From assembly GCA_900539345.1 (NCBI GenBank), contig UQBS01000012.1, positions 1 through 53,055 of the forward strand: DNA of 53,055 bases, read 5' to 3'. The translations under genes were made by a program, and so were the position numbers. The DNA is from an uncultured Coriobacteriaceae bacterium (GTDB lineage Bacteria; Actinomycetota; Coriobacteriia; Coriobacteriales; UMGS124). The notes under the pieces were generated by a model. The model made no database searches. It had not been told where the DNA came from and worked only from the letters and a program-made list of their open reading frames with translations. How positions within the stretch are numbered: the first letter of the stretch is position 1; every line of letters begins with the position of its first letter. This document shows positions 43,877 to 52,998 of this stretch, piece by piece.

Positions 43877-43910
43877 TATAACAGGCACAGAACAACTCTG
43901 GGTCTACAAT
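43877..43910 (+). promoter_or_regulatory. Possible promoter region of ppx-ppk
   Basis: In the 277-base gap between the divergent amidase and ppx genes, two -10-like boxes face ppx: TATAAC (43877-43882, within TATATAAC) and TACAAT (43905-43910). Neither has a clear -35 box. The rest of the gap shows no gene. Confidence 0.3.
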
Positions 43911-43960
43911 CGAAGGGGTTCTATCGGCACAGAATGAAACGCCCCGGAAGGCAGGCGCGT

Positions 43961-44908
43961 ATGCTAGAAGGCATCGTCGACATAGGTTCGAACTCGGTAA
44001 GGATGACCGTGTATGACTGCGACGTCCAAACGAACGAGTTCCGGCCGTTCTTTAAGTTGAAGAATCAACTTGGGCTGGCAAGCCACATCGACCCGCAAAG
44101 CGGCAGGCTCGACGAGGCTGGTGTAGACGCGCTCATCAGCACGCTCAAGGAATACCGCAGGGCGGCGTCGCGGTTCACCGAGCTCGACCGCCTCTCCTGC
44201 TTTGCCACCGCCGCCATCCGCAACTCCTCCAACTGCCAGGAGGTCCTCGACAAGGTCGACGAGCTGTGCGGCGTGCAGGTGGAGCTTCTGAGCGGCGTCG
44301 AGGAGGCGCGCCTGGGTTTCGCAGGCGCCATGTGGCACTCCGGCGCCACCTCGGGAGTGCAGATCGACGTGGGCGGAGGCTCCAGCGAGGTGCTCGTCTA
44401 TGAGGACGGCCAGGCAAAAGACGCCACGAGCGTCCCCATGGGCTCGCTCTCCCTCTTTGAAAAGTACGTCGACGGCCTTCTGCCCACCGCACGCGAGGCC
44501 AAAGACATCCGCGAGGCAATCTCCAAGCGCGTGCGCAAGGCGCTCGGCGAGCAGAGCGCCGAATGCGCCTCGTGCATCGGCGGCACGGCACGCGCCATGC
44601 GTAAGGTCCGCAACGCGTGGCTGGCGCCCCAGCAGCCTGGATCCCCCGTCACACGCGGCGAGCTCGACCAAATCGTGTCGCACATCATCGACAAGCCGAA
44701 AGCGGCAATGCGCGAGCTGCTCCACGTGGTGCCCGAACGCATCCACACGTTTACCCCGGGACTGCTCGCCATCCAGGCCGTCGCCGACAACTTCGGGGTC
44801 CAGCGCCTCGTCGTGCATGACTCGGGCATCCGCGAGGGCTATCTCATGGAGCGCGTTTTGGGTATAGACTCTCAAATGAACAACAACCCCACCGATACCA
44901 GGAGGTAA
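43961..44908 (+). CDS. ppx: Ppx/GppA-family exopolyphosphatase
   Basis: Members hydrolyse the ends of inorganic polyphosphate or pppGpp. The 315-residue protein has the actin-like ATPase core: GIVDIGSNSVRM (4-15), SCFATAAIRNSSN, LLSGVEEARLGFAGA and the phosphate-2 loop IDVGGGSSEV. It is the short form without a C-terminal HD domain. I chose ATG 43961, giving the standard start; ATG 43934 has no ribosome binding site. The stop TAA sits inside the ppk ribosome binding region, so translation is coupled with ppk. Confidence 0.92.
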   Translation: MLEGIVDIGSNSVRMTVYDCDVQTNEFRPFFKLKNQLGLASHIDPQSGRLDEAGVDALISTLKEYRRAASRFTELDRLSCFATAAIRNSSNCQEVLDKVDELCGVQVELLSGVEEARLGFAGAMWHSGATSGVQIDVGGGSSEVLVYEDGQAKDATSVPMGSLSLFEKYVDGLLPTAREAKDIREAISKRVRKALGEQSAECASCIGGTARAMRKVRNAWLAPQQPGSPVTRGELDQIVSHIIDKPKAAMRELLHVVPERIHTFTPGLLAIQAVADNFGVQRLVVHDSGIREGYLMERVLGIDSQMNNNPTDTRR

Positions 44909-44912
44909 GACG

Positions 44913-47438
44913 ATGTCCACCGCCAAAGAGCATGGCAAGCCCAAGCAAGCGCGCCCTGCAGCCGGCAAGTCCGGCCTCGACTTCTCCTACACGCAGAACC
45001 GCGAGCTGTCGTGGCTGCAGTTCGACGAGCGCGTGCTCGAAGAGGCCGCCGACCCGTCCGTGCCCCTGCTCGAGCGCTTCAAGATGGCCTCCATCTTCGA
45101 GAGCAACCTCGACGAGTTCGTGATGATTCGCCTGGGCAGCCTCTCCGAGCTGGCAAGCCTTGAGTTCCAGCCCGTGGACAACAAGTCGAACCAGACGCCC
45201 GGCGAGCAGCTTGCGAGCGTCTACGAGGTGCTGCCCGACTACATCGCACGCCACGACAAGGTCACCGGCGAGCTCGAGGACGAGCTCGCGTCCCACGGCA
45301 TCGTGCGCGTGCAGTGGCGAGACTACACCCCCGAGGACAAGAAGGCCATGGAGCAGCTCTTTGTCTCCGAGGTGCTGCCCGTGGTCTCGCCCCAGATCGT
45401 GAACCCGCGCCACCCCTTCCCCAACCTGCACAACGACACGCTCTACGTCGTCTTCAACCTGGCCAGCGCCACGGAGGCGGGACTTCTCGGCATCGTCGAG
45501 GTCCCCTCGACGCTGGGCCGCTTCGTCCAAATCAAGCACGACGTGCACACGCTGCGCTACACCCTGCTTGAAGACGTCATCCTCGCGTTTGCCGACAGGC
45601 TCTTCGTCGACTTCCACACCTCCGAGCGCGCGGTCATCAGGGTCACGCGCAACGCCGACATCGACCCCGACGAGGGATCGTTCGACCTGGAAGACGACTA
45701 CCGCCAGCACATCAAGCGCGTGCTCAAGCAGCGCCTGCGCCTCAACCCCGTTCGCCTGGAAGTGCAGGGCAAGTTCTCCAAGCCGCTCGTCAAGTTTATG
45801 CGCAAGGCACTTGAGCTGGGTGAACGCCAGGTGTTCTACGTCGCGAGCCCGCTGCGCATGGCCGATTTCGCCTTCTCCTTGGAGGGCAAGATCTCGCAGA
45901 GCCTCGTAAGCGAGCTCGCCTATCCCAAGTTCACCCCGCAGGCCCCCGGCTGCGTCGACCCCAGCGCGCCCATGCACACCCAGATCGAGGACCACGACAT
46001 CCTGCTCTCCTACCCCTACGAGTCGATGGAGCCGTTCCTGCGCCTGCTGCGCGAGTCGGCCAACGACCCCGACGTCGTGCAGATCAAGATCACGCTGTAC
46101 CGCGTGGCAAAGAAGTCGAGGCTCTGCGAGTCGCTCATCACCGCGGCTGAAAACGGCATCGACGTGACCGTCGTCATGGAGCTGCGCGCCCGCTTCGACG
46201 AGGAGAACAACATCGAGTGGGCGGAGCGCCTCGAGGACGCCGGCTGCACCGTGCTGTACGGCTCGGCGGGCTTCAAGGTCCACTCCAAGATCTGCCAGAT
46301 CACCTATCGCCGCGCCGGCGAGGTCACGCGCATCACGCAGCTGGGCACCGGCAACTACAACGAGAAGACCGCCGCCCTCTACGCCGACTACTCCTACATG
46401 ACGGCTGACCCGCGCATCGGCGAGGACGCCAACAGGTTCTTCCGCAACATGCAGATCGGCAACCTCAACGGCCAGTACTCCTACCTGGGAGTTGCCCCCG
46501 TGGGCCTCAAGCCCCTCATCATGCGTGGCATCGACCGTGAGATCGCCAAGGCGCGCGCGGGCGAAGAGGCGCACATCTGGTTCAAGATGAACTCCATCAC
46601 CGACCGCGAGGTCATCGACAAGATCTCCGAGGCGAGCTGCGCGGGCGTGAAGGTCGACCTCATCGTGCGCGGCATCTCGTGCCTGCTGCCCGGCGTGCCC
46701 GGCAAGACGGAAAACGTCACCGTTCGCTGCATCGTGGGTCGCTGGCTCGAGCATGCCCGCGTGTACATGTTCGGCGTCGACAAGGACATCATGTATCTGA
46801 GCTCGGCCGACATGATGACGCGCAACACCGAGCACCGCGTGGAGATCGCCTACCCGCTGCTCGACCCCGAGCTGCGCCGCCGCGTCGCCGCCGACATCGA
46901 CGTGCAGATGCGCGACAACACCAAGGCGCGCATCCTCACCCCCGACGGCAAGCACGCCCATGTGCCCGTGTGCGCCGGCGAAGAGCTCGTGTGCGCCCAG
47001 GAGTTCTTCGCAGCTCGCGCAATCGAGGAGTCTCAAAAGGCCACGGCCGAGCGCGCCGAGCAGGCAAAGCGCGCACGCAGCCGCGCCATCCCCAGCGGGC
47101 AGCCTCAGGACCACGAGCCCAAGCAGGCCGAGGAGCCCGCAGCCGAGAAGGAAGCGGCGCCAGAGCCCCAGGCAGCGGCCGCAGACGCACAGGCCGCCCA
47201 GCAGCAGGCCCCCACGGCGGCGAAGGCCGAGGGAAAGCCCGCCGAGACAGCATCGAAGGACGAGGCTGCCCAACCCATGGAAGTGGACGCGAAGCCCATC
47301 GACCAGGAGCCGGCCGAAGAGCGCGACCCCATGGCCTCCCTTGAGCTGATGGTTAAGCAGAAAGGCCGCAAAGCGACTGGTTGGGCTCTCATCAAGGCTG
47401 GCATTAGGGTACTATTCGGCAAGTCAGCAACGAAATAG
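44913..47438 (+). CDS. ppk: Polyphosphate kinase 1 with C-terminal extension
   Basis: PPK1 makes polyphosphate from ATP. In the 841-residue protein the N and head domains (about 20-340) are followed by two phospholipase D-like domains. The autophosphorylated histidine is His457 in GFKVHSKICQ, and the second is His614 in WLEHARVYMF; NYNEKTAALYADYS is also diagnostic. The catalytic part ends near residue 700, and about 140 more residues follow: a low-complexity Ala/Glu/Gln/Pro linker and a basic, partly hydrophobic end (ATGWALIKAGIRVLFGKSATK). ATG 44913 follows AGGAGG by seven bases. It forms a unit with ppx. Confidence 0.95.
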   Translation: MSTAKEHGKPKQARPAAGKSGLDFSYTQNRELSWLQFDERVLEEAADPSVPLLERFKMASIFESNLDEFVMIRLGSLSELASLEFQPVDNKSNQTPGEQLASVYEVLPDYIARHDKVTGELEDELASHGIVRVQWRDYTPEDKKAMEQLFVSEVLPVVSPQIVNPRHPFPNLHNDTLYVVFNLASATEAGLLGIVEVPSTLGRFVQIKHDVHTLRYTLLEDVILAFADRLFVDFHTSERAVIRVTRNADIDPDEGSFDLEDDYRQHIKRVLKQRLRLNPVRLEVQGKFSKPLVKFMRKALELGERQVFYVASPLRMADFAFSLEGKISQSLVSELAYPKFTPQAPGCVDPSAPMHTQIEDHDILLSYPYESMEPFLRLLRESANDPDVVQIKITLYRVAKKSRLCESLITAAENGIDVTVVMELRARFDEENNIEWAERLEDAGCTVLYGSAGFKVHSKICQITYRRAGEVTRITQLGTGNYNEKTAALYADYSYMTADPRIGEDANRFFRNMQIGNLNGQYSYLGVAPVGLKPLIMRGIDREIAKARAGEEAHIWFKMNSITDREVIDKISEASCAGVKVDLIVRGISCLLPGVPGKTENVTVRCIVGRWLEHARVYMFGVDKDIMYLSSADMMTRNTEHRVEIAYPLLDPELRRRVAADIDVQMRDNTKARILTPDGKHAHVPVCAGEELVCAQEFFAARAIEESQKATAERAEQAKRARSRAIPSGQPQDHEPKQAEEPAAEKEAAPEPQAAAADAQAAQQQAPTAAKAEGKPAETASKDEAAQPMEVDAKPIDQEPAEERDPMASLELMVKQKGRKATGWALIKAGIRVLFGKSATK

Positions 47439-47457
47439 ACCATAGTCTGAACCTGTT

Positions 47458-47501
47458 GCGGCGGCGCACGTGAACTCGAACTCGAGGGCGTGCGCCGCCG
47501 C
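47458..47501 (+). other. 13-bp GC-rich hairpin after ppk
   Basis: GCGGCGGCGCACG (47458-47470) pairs perfectly with CGTGCGCCGCCGC (47489-47501), leaving an 18-base loop. It starts 20 bases after the ppk stop. No T run follows on the plus strand, so it may be a weak or Rho-aided terminator or an mRNA 3' stabiliser. It overlaps the most upstream possible start (GTG 47470) of the next gene, arguing against that start. Confidence 0.6.
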
Positions 47502-47556
47502 TGCGATATGCACTGAGCGGGTTCAGGTCATGGCACAACCTTTGAGCGGGGCAAGC

Positions 47557-48882
47557 ATGCAACTCAAGATCGATACCTTGTGCTACGGCGCAGACGCGGT
47601 GGCGCGCACCGCAGAGGGCAAGACCGTGTTCGTTTCGGGAGGCGTTCCGGGCGACGTGGTGGAAGCCGAGATCACAAGCGACGGAAAGACGTTCTCCAAG
47701 GCCCGCGTGGCCTCGGTCGTGGAGGCCTCGACCGACCGCGTCGCCTCAAAGTGCCCCTACTCTGCCATCTGCGGCGGCTGCCCCTGGGCCGATGTCTCCA
47801 TCGAGGCCCAGCGCCAGGCAAAGCGAAAGAACGTCGTCGACGCGCTCGTGCGCATCGGCAAGTTCGATGCAGACTGGACGCAGGAGCACGTGGGCCAGGT
47901 CGTCGAGGTGGGTCCCGACTGGGGCTATCGCAACAAGGTTGAGCTTGCCTGCGTCAAGCAGGACGGCCGCATGCGCTTGGGCATGCACTCCAAGTTCGAC
48001 GCAAACCAGGTCATCGCCGTGGACAAGTGCCCGCTCATGGCTAAGGATTCCCAGAAGCTGGTCAAATCGGTTGCCGGCGCGCTCAACTTCTTCGGAGGCT
48101 CCCGCGATTTGGGTCTCGAGCGCGTGGGCATTCGCGTGAGCGAGCGCACCCGCCAGGTGGAGGTTGCCCTGTGGACCGACCCGGCCGCCTTCCCGCGCGC
48201 CGAGATCGCCAAGGTCATCACCGACGCAGCCAAGCCCACTTCCATCGCCCGCGTCATGACCAAGGAGAAGGGCGGCGCCCGCAAAATCGCCGGCGTCGAG
48301 TGCCTGAGCGGCCGCGGCCGCTGGGAGGAGCGTCTGGCCGGGCAGACCATGAGCCTTTCCGCCCCGTCGTTCTTCCAGGTAAACACCGCCGGTGCCGAAA
48401 AGCTCATCGAACTTGTGCTCGAAGGTCTCGCCATTGGGGGCGACGAGGTCGCCTGCGACCTGTACTGCGGCGCAGGCACCTTCACCTTGCCCCTGGCGCG
48501 CGCTGCGCAGGGCGGCGTCATCGCCATCGAGAGCTACGGGCCCGCAGTACGCGACCTCAAGCAGAACCTCGAGCATGCCGGGCTCGCTGACATAGTTGAG
48601 GCCATCGGCGACGATGCGGCGCGTCAGCTCGACTGCCTGGAGGATGCCGACGCCATCGTCGTCGACCCGCCCCGCGCCGGTCTTGAGCGCTCGGTCATCG
48701 AGGCTGTCTGCGAAAGCCCCGCACGCGCCGTCGCCTACGTCTCGTGCGACCCGGCCACGCTCGCCCGCGACCTGGCCATCTTCCGCGAACTTGAGACGTT
48801 CGACATCGTCTCGATCACGCCGGTCGATCTTTTCCCCCAGACGTTCCATGTCGAGAACGTCACCATCCTGCGCCGTCGCTAG
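47557..48882 (+). CDS. 23S rRNA/tRNA (uracil-C5)-methyltransferase, TrmA/RlmD/RlmC family
   Basis: The enzyme methylates C5 of a uridine in 23S rRNA or tRNA with SAM. The 441-residue form has a TRAM domain (1-60), a 4Fe-4S cluster site CPYSAICGGC (Cys66, Cys72, Cys75) with a fourth cysteine at KCPLM (Cys158), the SAM motif CDLYCGAGTFTLPLA, DPPRAGL and the catalytic Cys in VSCDPATLARD. I chose ATG 47557 because it begins the TRAM domain and follows GGGG; ATG 47530 is also possible, while GTG 47470 lies in a hairpin. The target base cannot be told from the sequence. Since TrmFO already makes m5U54, an rRNA target is likelier. Confidence 0.9.
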   Translation: MQLKIDTLCYGADAVARTAEGKTVFVSGGVPGDVVEAEITSDGKTFSKARVASVVEASTDRVASKCPYSAICGGCPWADVSIEAQRQAKRKNVVDALVRIGKFDADWTQEHVGQVVEVGPDWGYRNKVELACVKQDGRMRLGMHSKFDANQVIAVDKCPLMAKDSQKLVKSVAGALNFFGGSRDLGLERVGIRVSERTRQVEVALWTDPAAFPRAEIAKVITDAAKPTSIARVMTKEKGGARKIAGVECLSGRGRWEERLAGQTMSLSAPSFFQVNTAGAEKLIELVLEGLAIGGDEVACDLYCGAGTFTLPLARAAQGGVIAIESYGPAVRDLKQNLEHAGLADIVEAIGDDAARQLDCLEDADAIVVDPPRAGLERSVIEAVCESPARAVAYVSCDPATLARDLAIFRELETFDIVSITPVDLFPQTFHVENVTILRRR

Positions 48883-48896
48883 AAACCAGGCCGAAC

Positions 48897-49454
48897 ATGA
48901 TTCTTGCATCCAAATCGCCGCGCCGTCGCGAACTGATGGAAGAAGCAGGCTTCGATTTCACCTGCTGCACGAGCGACTTTGACGAGTCGAGCGTGCATGT
49001 GCGCGACCCGCATGAGCTGCCCCATGCGCTCGCCTGGCACAAGGCGCTTTCCGTCTGCCCGAGCGCCCGCCCTGGCGAGCTCGTCATCGGCTCTGACACC
49101 GTTGTCATCCTTAGCGAGCGCGTGCTTGGAAAGCCCGCCAACGCCGACGAGGCGCGTCAGATGCTGCGCGACCTCTCAGGCAAGACGCACGAGGTCACGA
49201 CCGGTGTCTCTGTGCTTTGTGACGGCTGCGAAGTGCTCGGCTTTTCCGAAACGGCTCGCGTCACCTTCTGGGACCTCGAAGACGATGAGATCGACACCTA
49301 CGTCGCCACTGGCGAGCCCATGGACAAAGCAGGCGCTTACGGCATCCAAGGCAAGGGCCGCCTGCTTGTGCGTGGCATCGAAGGCGACTTCTACACGGTG
49401 ATGGGGCTGCCCATTTCACGGCTCTACCGCGAGCTGCGTGCCCTCAAGGCATAG
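48897..49454 (+). CDS. maf: Maf-family nucleotide pyrophosphatase
   Basis: Maf proteins hydrolyse dTTP/UTP or modified nucleotides and have been linked to septum formation. The 185-residue protein starts ILASKSPRRRELMEEAG, with GSDTVV (Asp at about 66), LGKPANADEARQML, SGKTHEVTTGV and GAYGIQGKGRLLVRGIEGDFYTVMGLP. ATG 48897 has only a weak ribosome binding site (AGG nine bases upstream) and lies 14 bases after the methyltransferase gene, so they are likely co-translated. Confidence 0.93.
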   Translation: MILASKSPRRRELMEEAGFDFTCCTSDFDESSVHVRDPHELPHALAWHKALSVCPSARPGELVIGSDTVVILSERVLGKPANADEARQMLRDLSGKTHEVTTGVSVLCDGCEVLGFSETARVTFWDLEDDEIDTYVATGEPMDKAGAYGIQGKGRLLVRGIEGDFYTVMGLPISRLYRELRALKA

Positions 49455-49476
49455 CACGCCCTGCAACAGCGCGCAC

Positions 49477-49532
49477 GAAAAGGCCGCCCGCCTCGCTGAG
49501 AACGAATCAGACAAGGCAGGCGGCCTTCTTTA
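49477..49532. terminator. Bidirectional terminator between maf and the glycosyltransferase
   Basis: AAGGCCGCC (49480-49488) pairs with GGCGGCCTT (49519-49527); after a C/A mismatch the stem continues GCCT/AGGC. The plus strand ends CTTCTTTATT and the minus strand ends TTTTCGTG, so it serves both converging units. Confidence 0.85.
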
Positions 49533-49556
49533 TTGATGCGCATACAACCTAAAGGT

Positions 49557-50591
49557 TTAGTTGAACTTAAAAATCTTCCTTGCGGTGCGGTAGAGGGCGG
49601 CCGTGAGGCGCTTGCCCACCTTGCCGGGAAGGTTCGTGCCCACGCCAAGGAAGTTGTGGCGGGCATGGTTGTACATGCGCTCGTCGAACGCCTTCAGGTC
49701 ACGCCACAGCTCGTCAACCAGCTGGTCAGACTCAGGCTCGTCAGACATGTGGCCGAACAGCGAGGAAATGGCCATCATCATCGTGAGGTAGTTGAGCATG
49801 TAGGCGCGCAGCGGCTGGCTCTCCACCTCGTCATAGAGGTGCAGGGCCTCGAACATGATCTTTGAGATGCGCAGCTGCTGACGATAGCGCGAAACCATGA
49901 CCTTCTCGTTGACGCTCTGGTCCTGACGACCGATGAAGTAGCGGTAGAGGTCCACGTCGCGATAGAAGAGCTTCTTGCAACGCGGCAGCGGCACATAGGC
50001 GAAGATGTTGTCCACATAGAAGGTGTGGCTCGGCAGCGGCACGCCACCGTCGCGCAGCACCTCCGTGCGGTAGAGCAGCGAGTGCATGAGCAGGTTCTGG
50101 TCGATGCGGAACTTGCCCATCTCGTCCCAGGTAAAGACACGGCCCTCGGGAAGCACGCTGCGGTAGCCCACGGACTTCTGCGTGTTGTCTTCCACATGCT
50201 CGTAGACGTAGTTCGAAATGAACAGGTCGACGATCTCGCCTTTGGCAACCAGGGAGCGCACATCGGCGAGCAACGTCTGCACAGCGTCGCGGTCAACCCA
50301 GTCGTCGGAGTCGACGACCTTGTAGTACATGCCCTGTGCAGCGGCAAGGCCGGCGAGCACCGCGGCGCCGTGGCCGCCGTTCTCCTGGTGCACGGCGCGC
50401 ACGATACCGGGGCACTTGGCCTGCCAGGCATCGGCCTTCGCGGGCGTGTCGTCTTTCTGGGAGCCGTCGTCGACGATGATGATCTCGAAGTCCTGCTCAG
50501 GCGCGCAGGCGTCGATGATGCTCTGGACGCACTTGTCCATATAGGCTGCCGAGTTGTAGCAGGGAATGGCAAACGTGACGAGCTTTTCCAC
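49557..50591 (-). CDS. Family 2 glycosyltransferase
   Basis: This 344-residue cytoplasmic enzyme has a GT-A fold of family 2: TFAIPCYNSAAYMDKCVQSI, IIIVDDGS (38-44), VHQENGGHGAAV and the metal/nucleotide site VVDSDDWVD (Asp94-Asp97). The C-terminal ~120 residues are helical with no membrane anchor. The start is GTG 50591 with AGAAGG eight bases upstream. It lies 41 bases downstream of glf, so it probably adds galactofuranose or another sugar to a surface glycan; donor and acceptor are not shown by the sequence. Confidence 0.88.
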   Translation of the reverse strand: MEKLVTFAIPCYNSAAYMDKCVQSIIDACAPEQDFEIIIVDDGSQKDDTPAKADAWQAKCPGIVRAVHQENGGHGAAVLAGLAAAQGMYYKVVDSDDWVDRDAVQTLLADVRSLVAKGEIVDLFISNYVYEHVEDNTQKSVGYRSVLPEGRVFTWDEMGKFRIDQNLLMHSLLYRTEVLRDGGVPLPSHTFYVDNIFAYVPLPRCKKLFYRDVDLYRYFIGRQDQSVNEKVMVSRYRQQLRISKIMFEALHLYDEVESQPLRAYMLNYLTMMMAISSLFGHMSDEPESDQLVDELWRDLKAFDERMYNHARHNFLGVGTNLPGKVGKRLTAALYRTARKIFKFN

Positions 50592-50632
50592 CGGAGGGAC
50601 CTTCTCTTTCTAAACGTGCGTCACCTAGACGA

Positions 50633-51829
50633 TTATGCCTCGGCGACCAGCTTGTCGGCGAGGGCGAGAGCGCTGGCAACGACGGCGTCCATGTCATAGT
50701 AGCGGTACTCGGCCAGACGGCCAACGGCGTGGAAGTTGGCAACGCCAGCAACACGCTCCAGATAGGAGGCGTAGAGCGCCTTGTTCTGGGGCTCGAGAAT
50801 GGCGTAGTAGGGCGTCTGGCCGCTTCCGGGCTCGTAGGCCTTGGAGTACTCGCGCAGGATGGTGGTCTTGCCGGGCACAACCTGACCCGTCATGTGCTTG
50901 AACTCGGTGATGCGCGTAAAGTCCTCGCTCGTGGTGTAGTTGACCGTGCAGACGGGCTGGAACTCGTCGACAGGCAGGGTCTCGAAGTCGAGGTCGAGGG
51001 TGCGGTACGGCAGGGCGCCCAGGTCGAGGCCGAAGAGCTCGTCGAGCGGGCCGGTGTAGACGACCTGGCCCTCATAGGCCAGGTCGCCCGCCATGATCTT
51101 GCCGTCCTCGACACGCACGATGTCTCGCGCGTCGACGTCGAGGAAGACGTCGATGTTGGCATGGTCGAGCATGTGATCGAACAGATCGGTGTAGCCCTTG
51201 GCAGGCATGCCCTGGTGAGGAGACTGGAAGTAGCGGTCGTCATCGCCCACAAGCACGGGGACGCGGCCGGTGACCGAGGGGTCCACCTGGTCAGGCGTCT
51301 GGCCCCACTGCTTCATCGTGTAGTGGAGGAACACGTTCTCGAAGACGTAGTCGGCGACCTCCTCGAGCTCGGGATCATCCTGAGCGCGCAGCTCAAGGAT
51401 CGGCACCTTGCGGTCAAGGCCGAACTTCTCGACAAGCTTGGCAAACAGGGCCTCGCCGCGCTCGGGGCCGAACGCCATCTTGAGCGAGGTGTGGTTGAAG
51501 GGAACCGGCATGAGCGTGCCGTGGATGTTGGCAAGCACGCGATGCTGGTAGTTGGTGAAGTCGGTGAAGCGCGACAGGTACTCGTGGACGCGCTCGTCAT
51601 AGGTGTGGTAGATGTGCGGGCCGTACAGGTGGATGAGCACCCCGGCCTCATCGAGGCAGTCGTAGGCGTTGCCCGCGATGTGCGGACGACGCTCGAGGAC
51701 GCAGACCTTCTTGCCTGCACGCTCCGCCAGCTCGCGCGCGACGACAGAGCCGGCATAACCGGCACCGACGACGAGGGCGTCGTAATCGGCAACGTCGAAC
51801 GCCTGGGGAAGACCATGGACAACGGGCAT
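50633..51829 (-). CDS. glf: UDP-galactopyranose mutase
   Basis: Glf converts UDP-galactopyranose to UDP-galactofuranose using reduced FAD, giving the donor for galactofuranose in surface glycans. The 398-residue protein has the FAD motif ALVVGAGYAGSVVARELAE, RRPHIAGNAYD, LYGPHIYHTYDERV, MKQWGQTPDQ and FQSPHQGMPAKGYTDLFDHM, and the C-terminal REYSKAYEPG and GRLAEYRYYDMDAVV. ATG 51829 follows AAAGGAG; the open frame to 52042 crosses the pta start and is not coding. It forms a unit with the glycosyltransferase. Confidence 0.95.
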   Translation of the reverse strand: MPVVHGLPQAFDVADYDALVVGAGYAGSVVARELAERAGKKVCVLERRPHIAGNAYDCLDEAGVLIHLYGPHIYHTYDERVHEYLSRFTDFTNYQHRVLANIHGTLMPVPFNHTSLKMAFGPERGEALFAKLVEKFGLDRKVPILELRAQDDPELEEVADYVFENVFLHYTMKQWGQTPDQVDPSVTGRVPVLVGDDDRYFQSPHQGMPAKGYTDLFDHMLDHANIDVFLDVDARDIVRVEDGKIMAGDLAYEGQVVYTGPLDELFGLDLGALPYRTLDLDFETLPVDEFQPVCTVNYTTSEDFTRITEFKHMTGQVVPGKTTILREYSKAYEPGSGQTPYYAILEPQNKALYASYLERVAGVANFHAVGRLAEYRYYDMDAVVASALALADKLVAEA

Positions 51830-52005
51830 GTGCGCTCCTTTGCAAATGTGATGGACACACCCGCACCGCAAACCACTTGCCAGCACGAGGATGCCCAACA
51901 GACGAAAACAGGCATTTGGTTGTAATCTTAACATGATAGAGTGGGATGGCGTTGCTTTGGGCACATATGCCCCCGTAAGTCCATGCCACACATAAGGAGC
52001 CCTCA
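51830..52005. other. Divergent glf/pta intergenic region
   Basis: These 176 bases separate the divergent glf and pta genes and contain no open gene. They hold an AT-rich stretch (about 51915-51950), with a possible plus-strand -10 box TAGAGT, and an imperfect inverted repeat GGGCA/TGCCC at 51959-51972, about 35 bases before pta. I see no promoter good enough to name for either gene. Confidence 0.4.
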
Positions 52006-52998
52006 GTGAGCAAATTCGTAGACAGCCTGGTAAGCGCTGCAAAGACCAACCCCCAACGCATCGTTTTGCCCGAGGGCAACGATCCGCGCACCCTGGAAGC
52101 GGCAGCCCAGATTGCCGCAGAGGGCATCGCCCGCCCCATCGTGCTGGGCGACCCCAACGAGATCTGCATCCCCGGCGTCACGGTAATCGACCACCGCACC
52201 TCCCCCGAGCGTGAGCGCTACGCCCGCGCCCTGGCCGAGCTTCGCGCCAAGAAGGGCATGACCTTCGAGACCGCATGCGCCGCGCTTGACGACGAGCTCT
52301 ACTTCGGCGTCATGATGGTCAAGCTGGGCGACGCCGACGGCATGGTCTCGGGCGCCTGCCACTCCACCGGCGACGTGCTCAGGCCGGCGCTGCAGATTCT
52401 CAAGTGCGCCCCGGGCGTGTCGCTCGTGTCCTCGTTCTTTGAGATTTCCCTGCCCAACTGCCCCTATGGCGAGAACGGCACCTTCTTCTTCGCCGACTGC
52501 GCCCTCAACACCTACCCCAGCGCCGACGAGCTCGCTCAAATCGCCGTGCAGACGGCACGCAGCTGGGCGACGTTCATGCAGACGACCCCGCGCGTGGCGA
52601 TGCTTTCGTTCTCGAGCAAGGGCAGCGCCGTCAACGACCACACTGCACTCGTTGCCCAGGCAACCGCCAAGGCCCGCGAGCTTGCCCCCGACCTGGAGAT
52701 CGACGGCGAGCTGCAGTTCGACGCCGCGGTTGTTCCCAGTGTCGCAGCCTCCAAGGCAAAAGACTCCACGGTCGCAGGCAAGGCCAACGTGCTTGTTTTC
52801 CCCAACCTCGACGCCGGCAACATCGGCTACAAGATCGCCCAGCGTCTGGGCGGTGCCGAGGCGATCGGACCCGTGCTGCAGGGCATCGCCGCCCCGGTGA
52901 ACGACCTGTCCCGCGGATGCTCGTCCTCCGACATCGTCGGCATGGTCGCCGTCACCGCCGTTCAGGCCCAGCGCCTGCACCAGGCACGCGCCGAGTAG
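52006..52998 (+). CDS. pta: Phosphate acetyltransferase
   Basis: Pta converts acetyl-CoA and phosphate to acetyl-phosphate, the step before acetate kinase yields ATP in fermentation. The 330-residue protein is the short form without a regulatory domain, with RIVLPEGNDPRTLEAA, KLGDADGMVSGACHSTGDVLRPAL, RVAMLSFSSKGSA, DGELQFDAA and the C-terminal VLVFPNLDAGNIGYKIAQRLGGAEAIGPVLQGI and SRGCSSSDIV. The start is GTG 52006, six bases after AAGGAG. The final 57 bases of the window contain a GGCCGC/GCGGCC hairpin without a T run; ackA may follow outside. Confidence 0.96.
   Translation: MSKFVDSLVSAAKTNPQRIVLPEGNDPRTLEAAAQIAAEGIARPIVLGDPNEICIPGVTVIDHRTSPERERYARALAELRAKKGMTFETACAALDDELYFGVMMVKLGDADGMVSGACHSTGDVLRPALQILKCAPGVSLVSSFFEISLPNCPYGENGTFFFADCALNTYPSADELAQIAVQTARSWATFMQTTPRVAMLSFSSKGSAVNDHTALVAQATAKARELAPDLEIDGELQFDAAVVPSVAASKAKDSTVAGKANVLVFPNLDAGNIGYKIAQRLGGAEAIGPVLQGIAAPVNDLSRGCSSSDIVGMVAVTAVQAQRLHQARAE

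Noticed and set aside
44844..47273. An 809-codon open frame antisense to ppk
   Set aside because: It mirrors ppk exactly, is rich in His, Val, Leu and Gly as expected from the reverse of high-G+C codons, has no family motifs, and ppk is certain.
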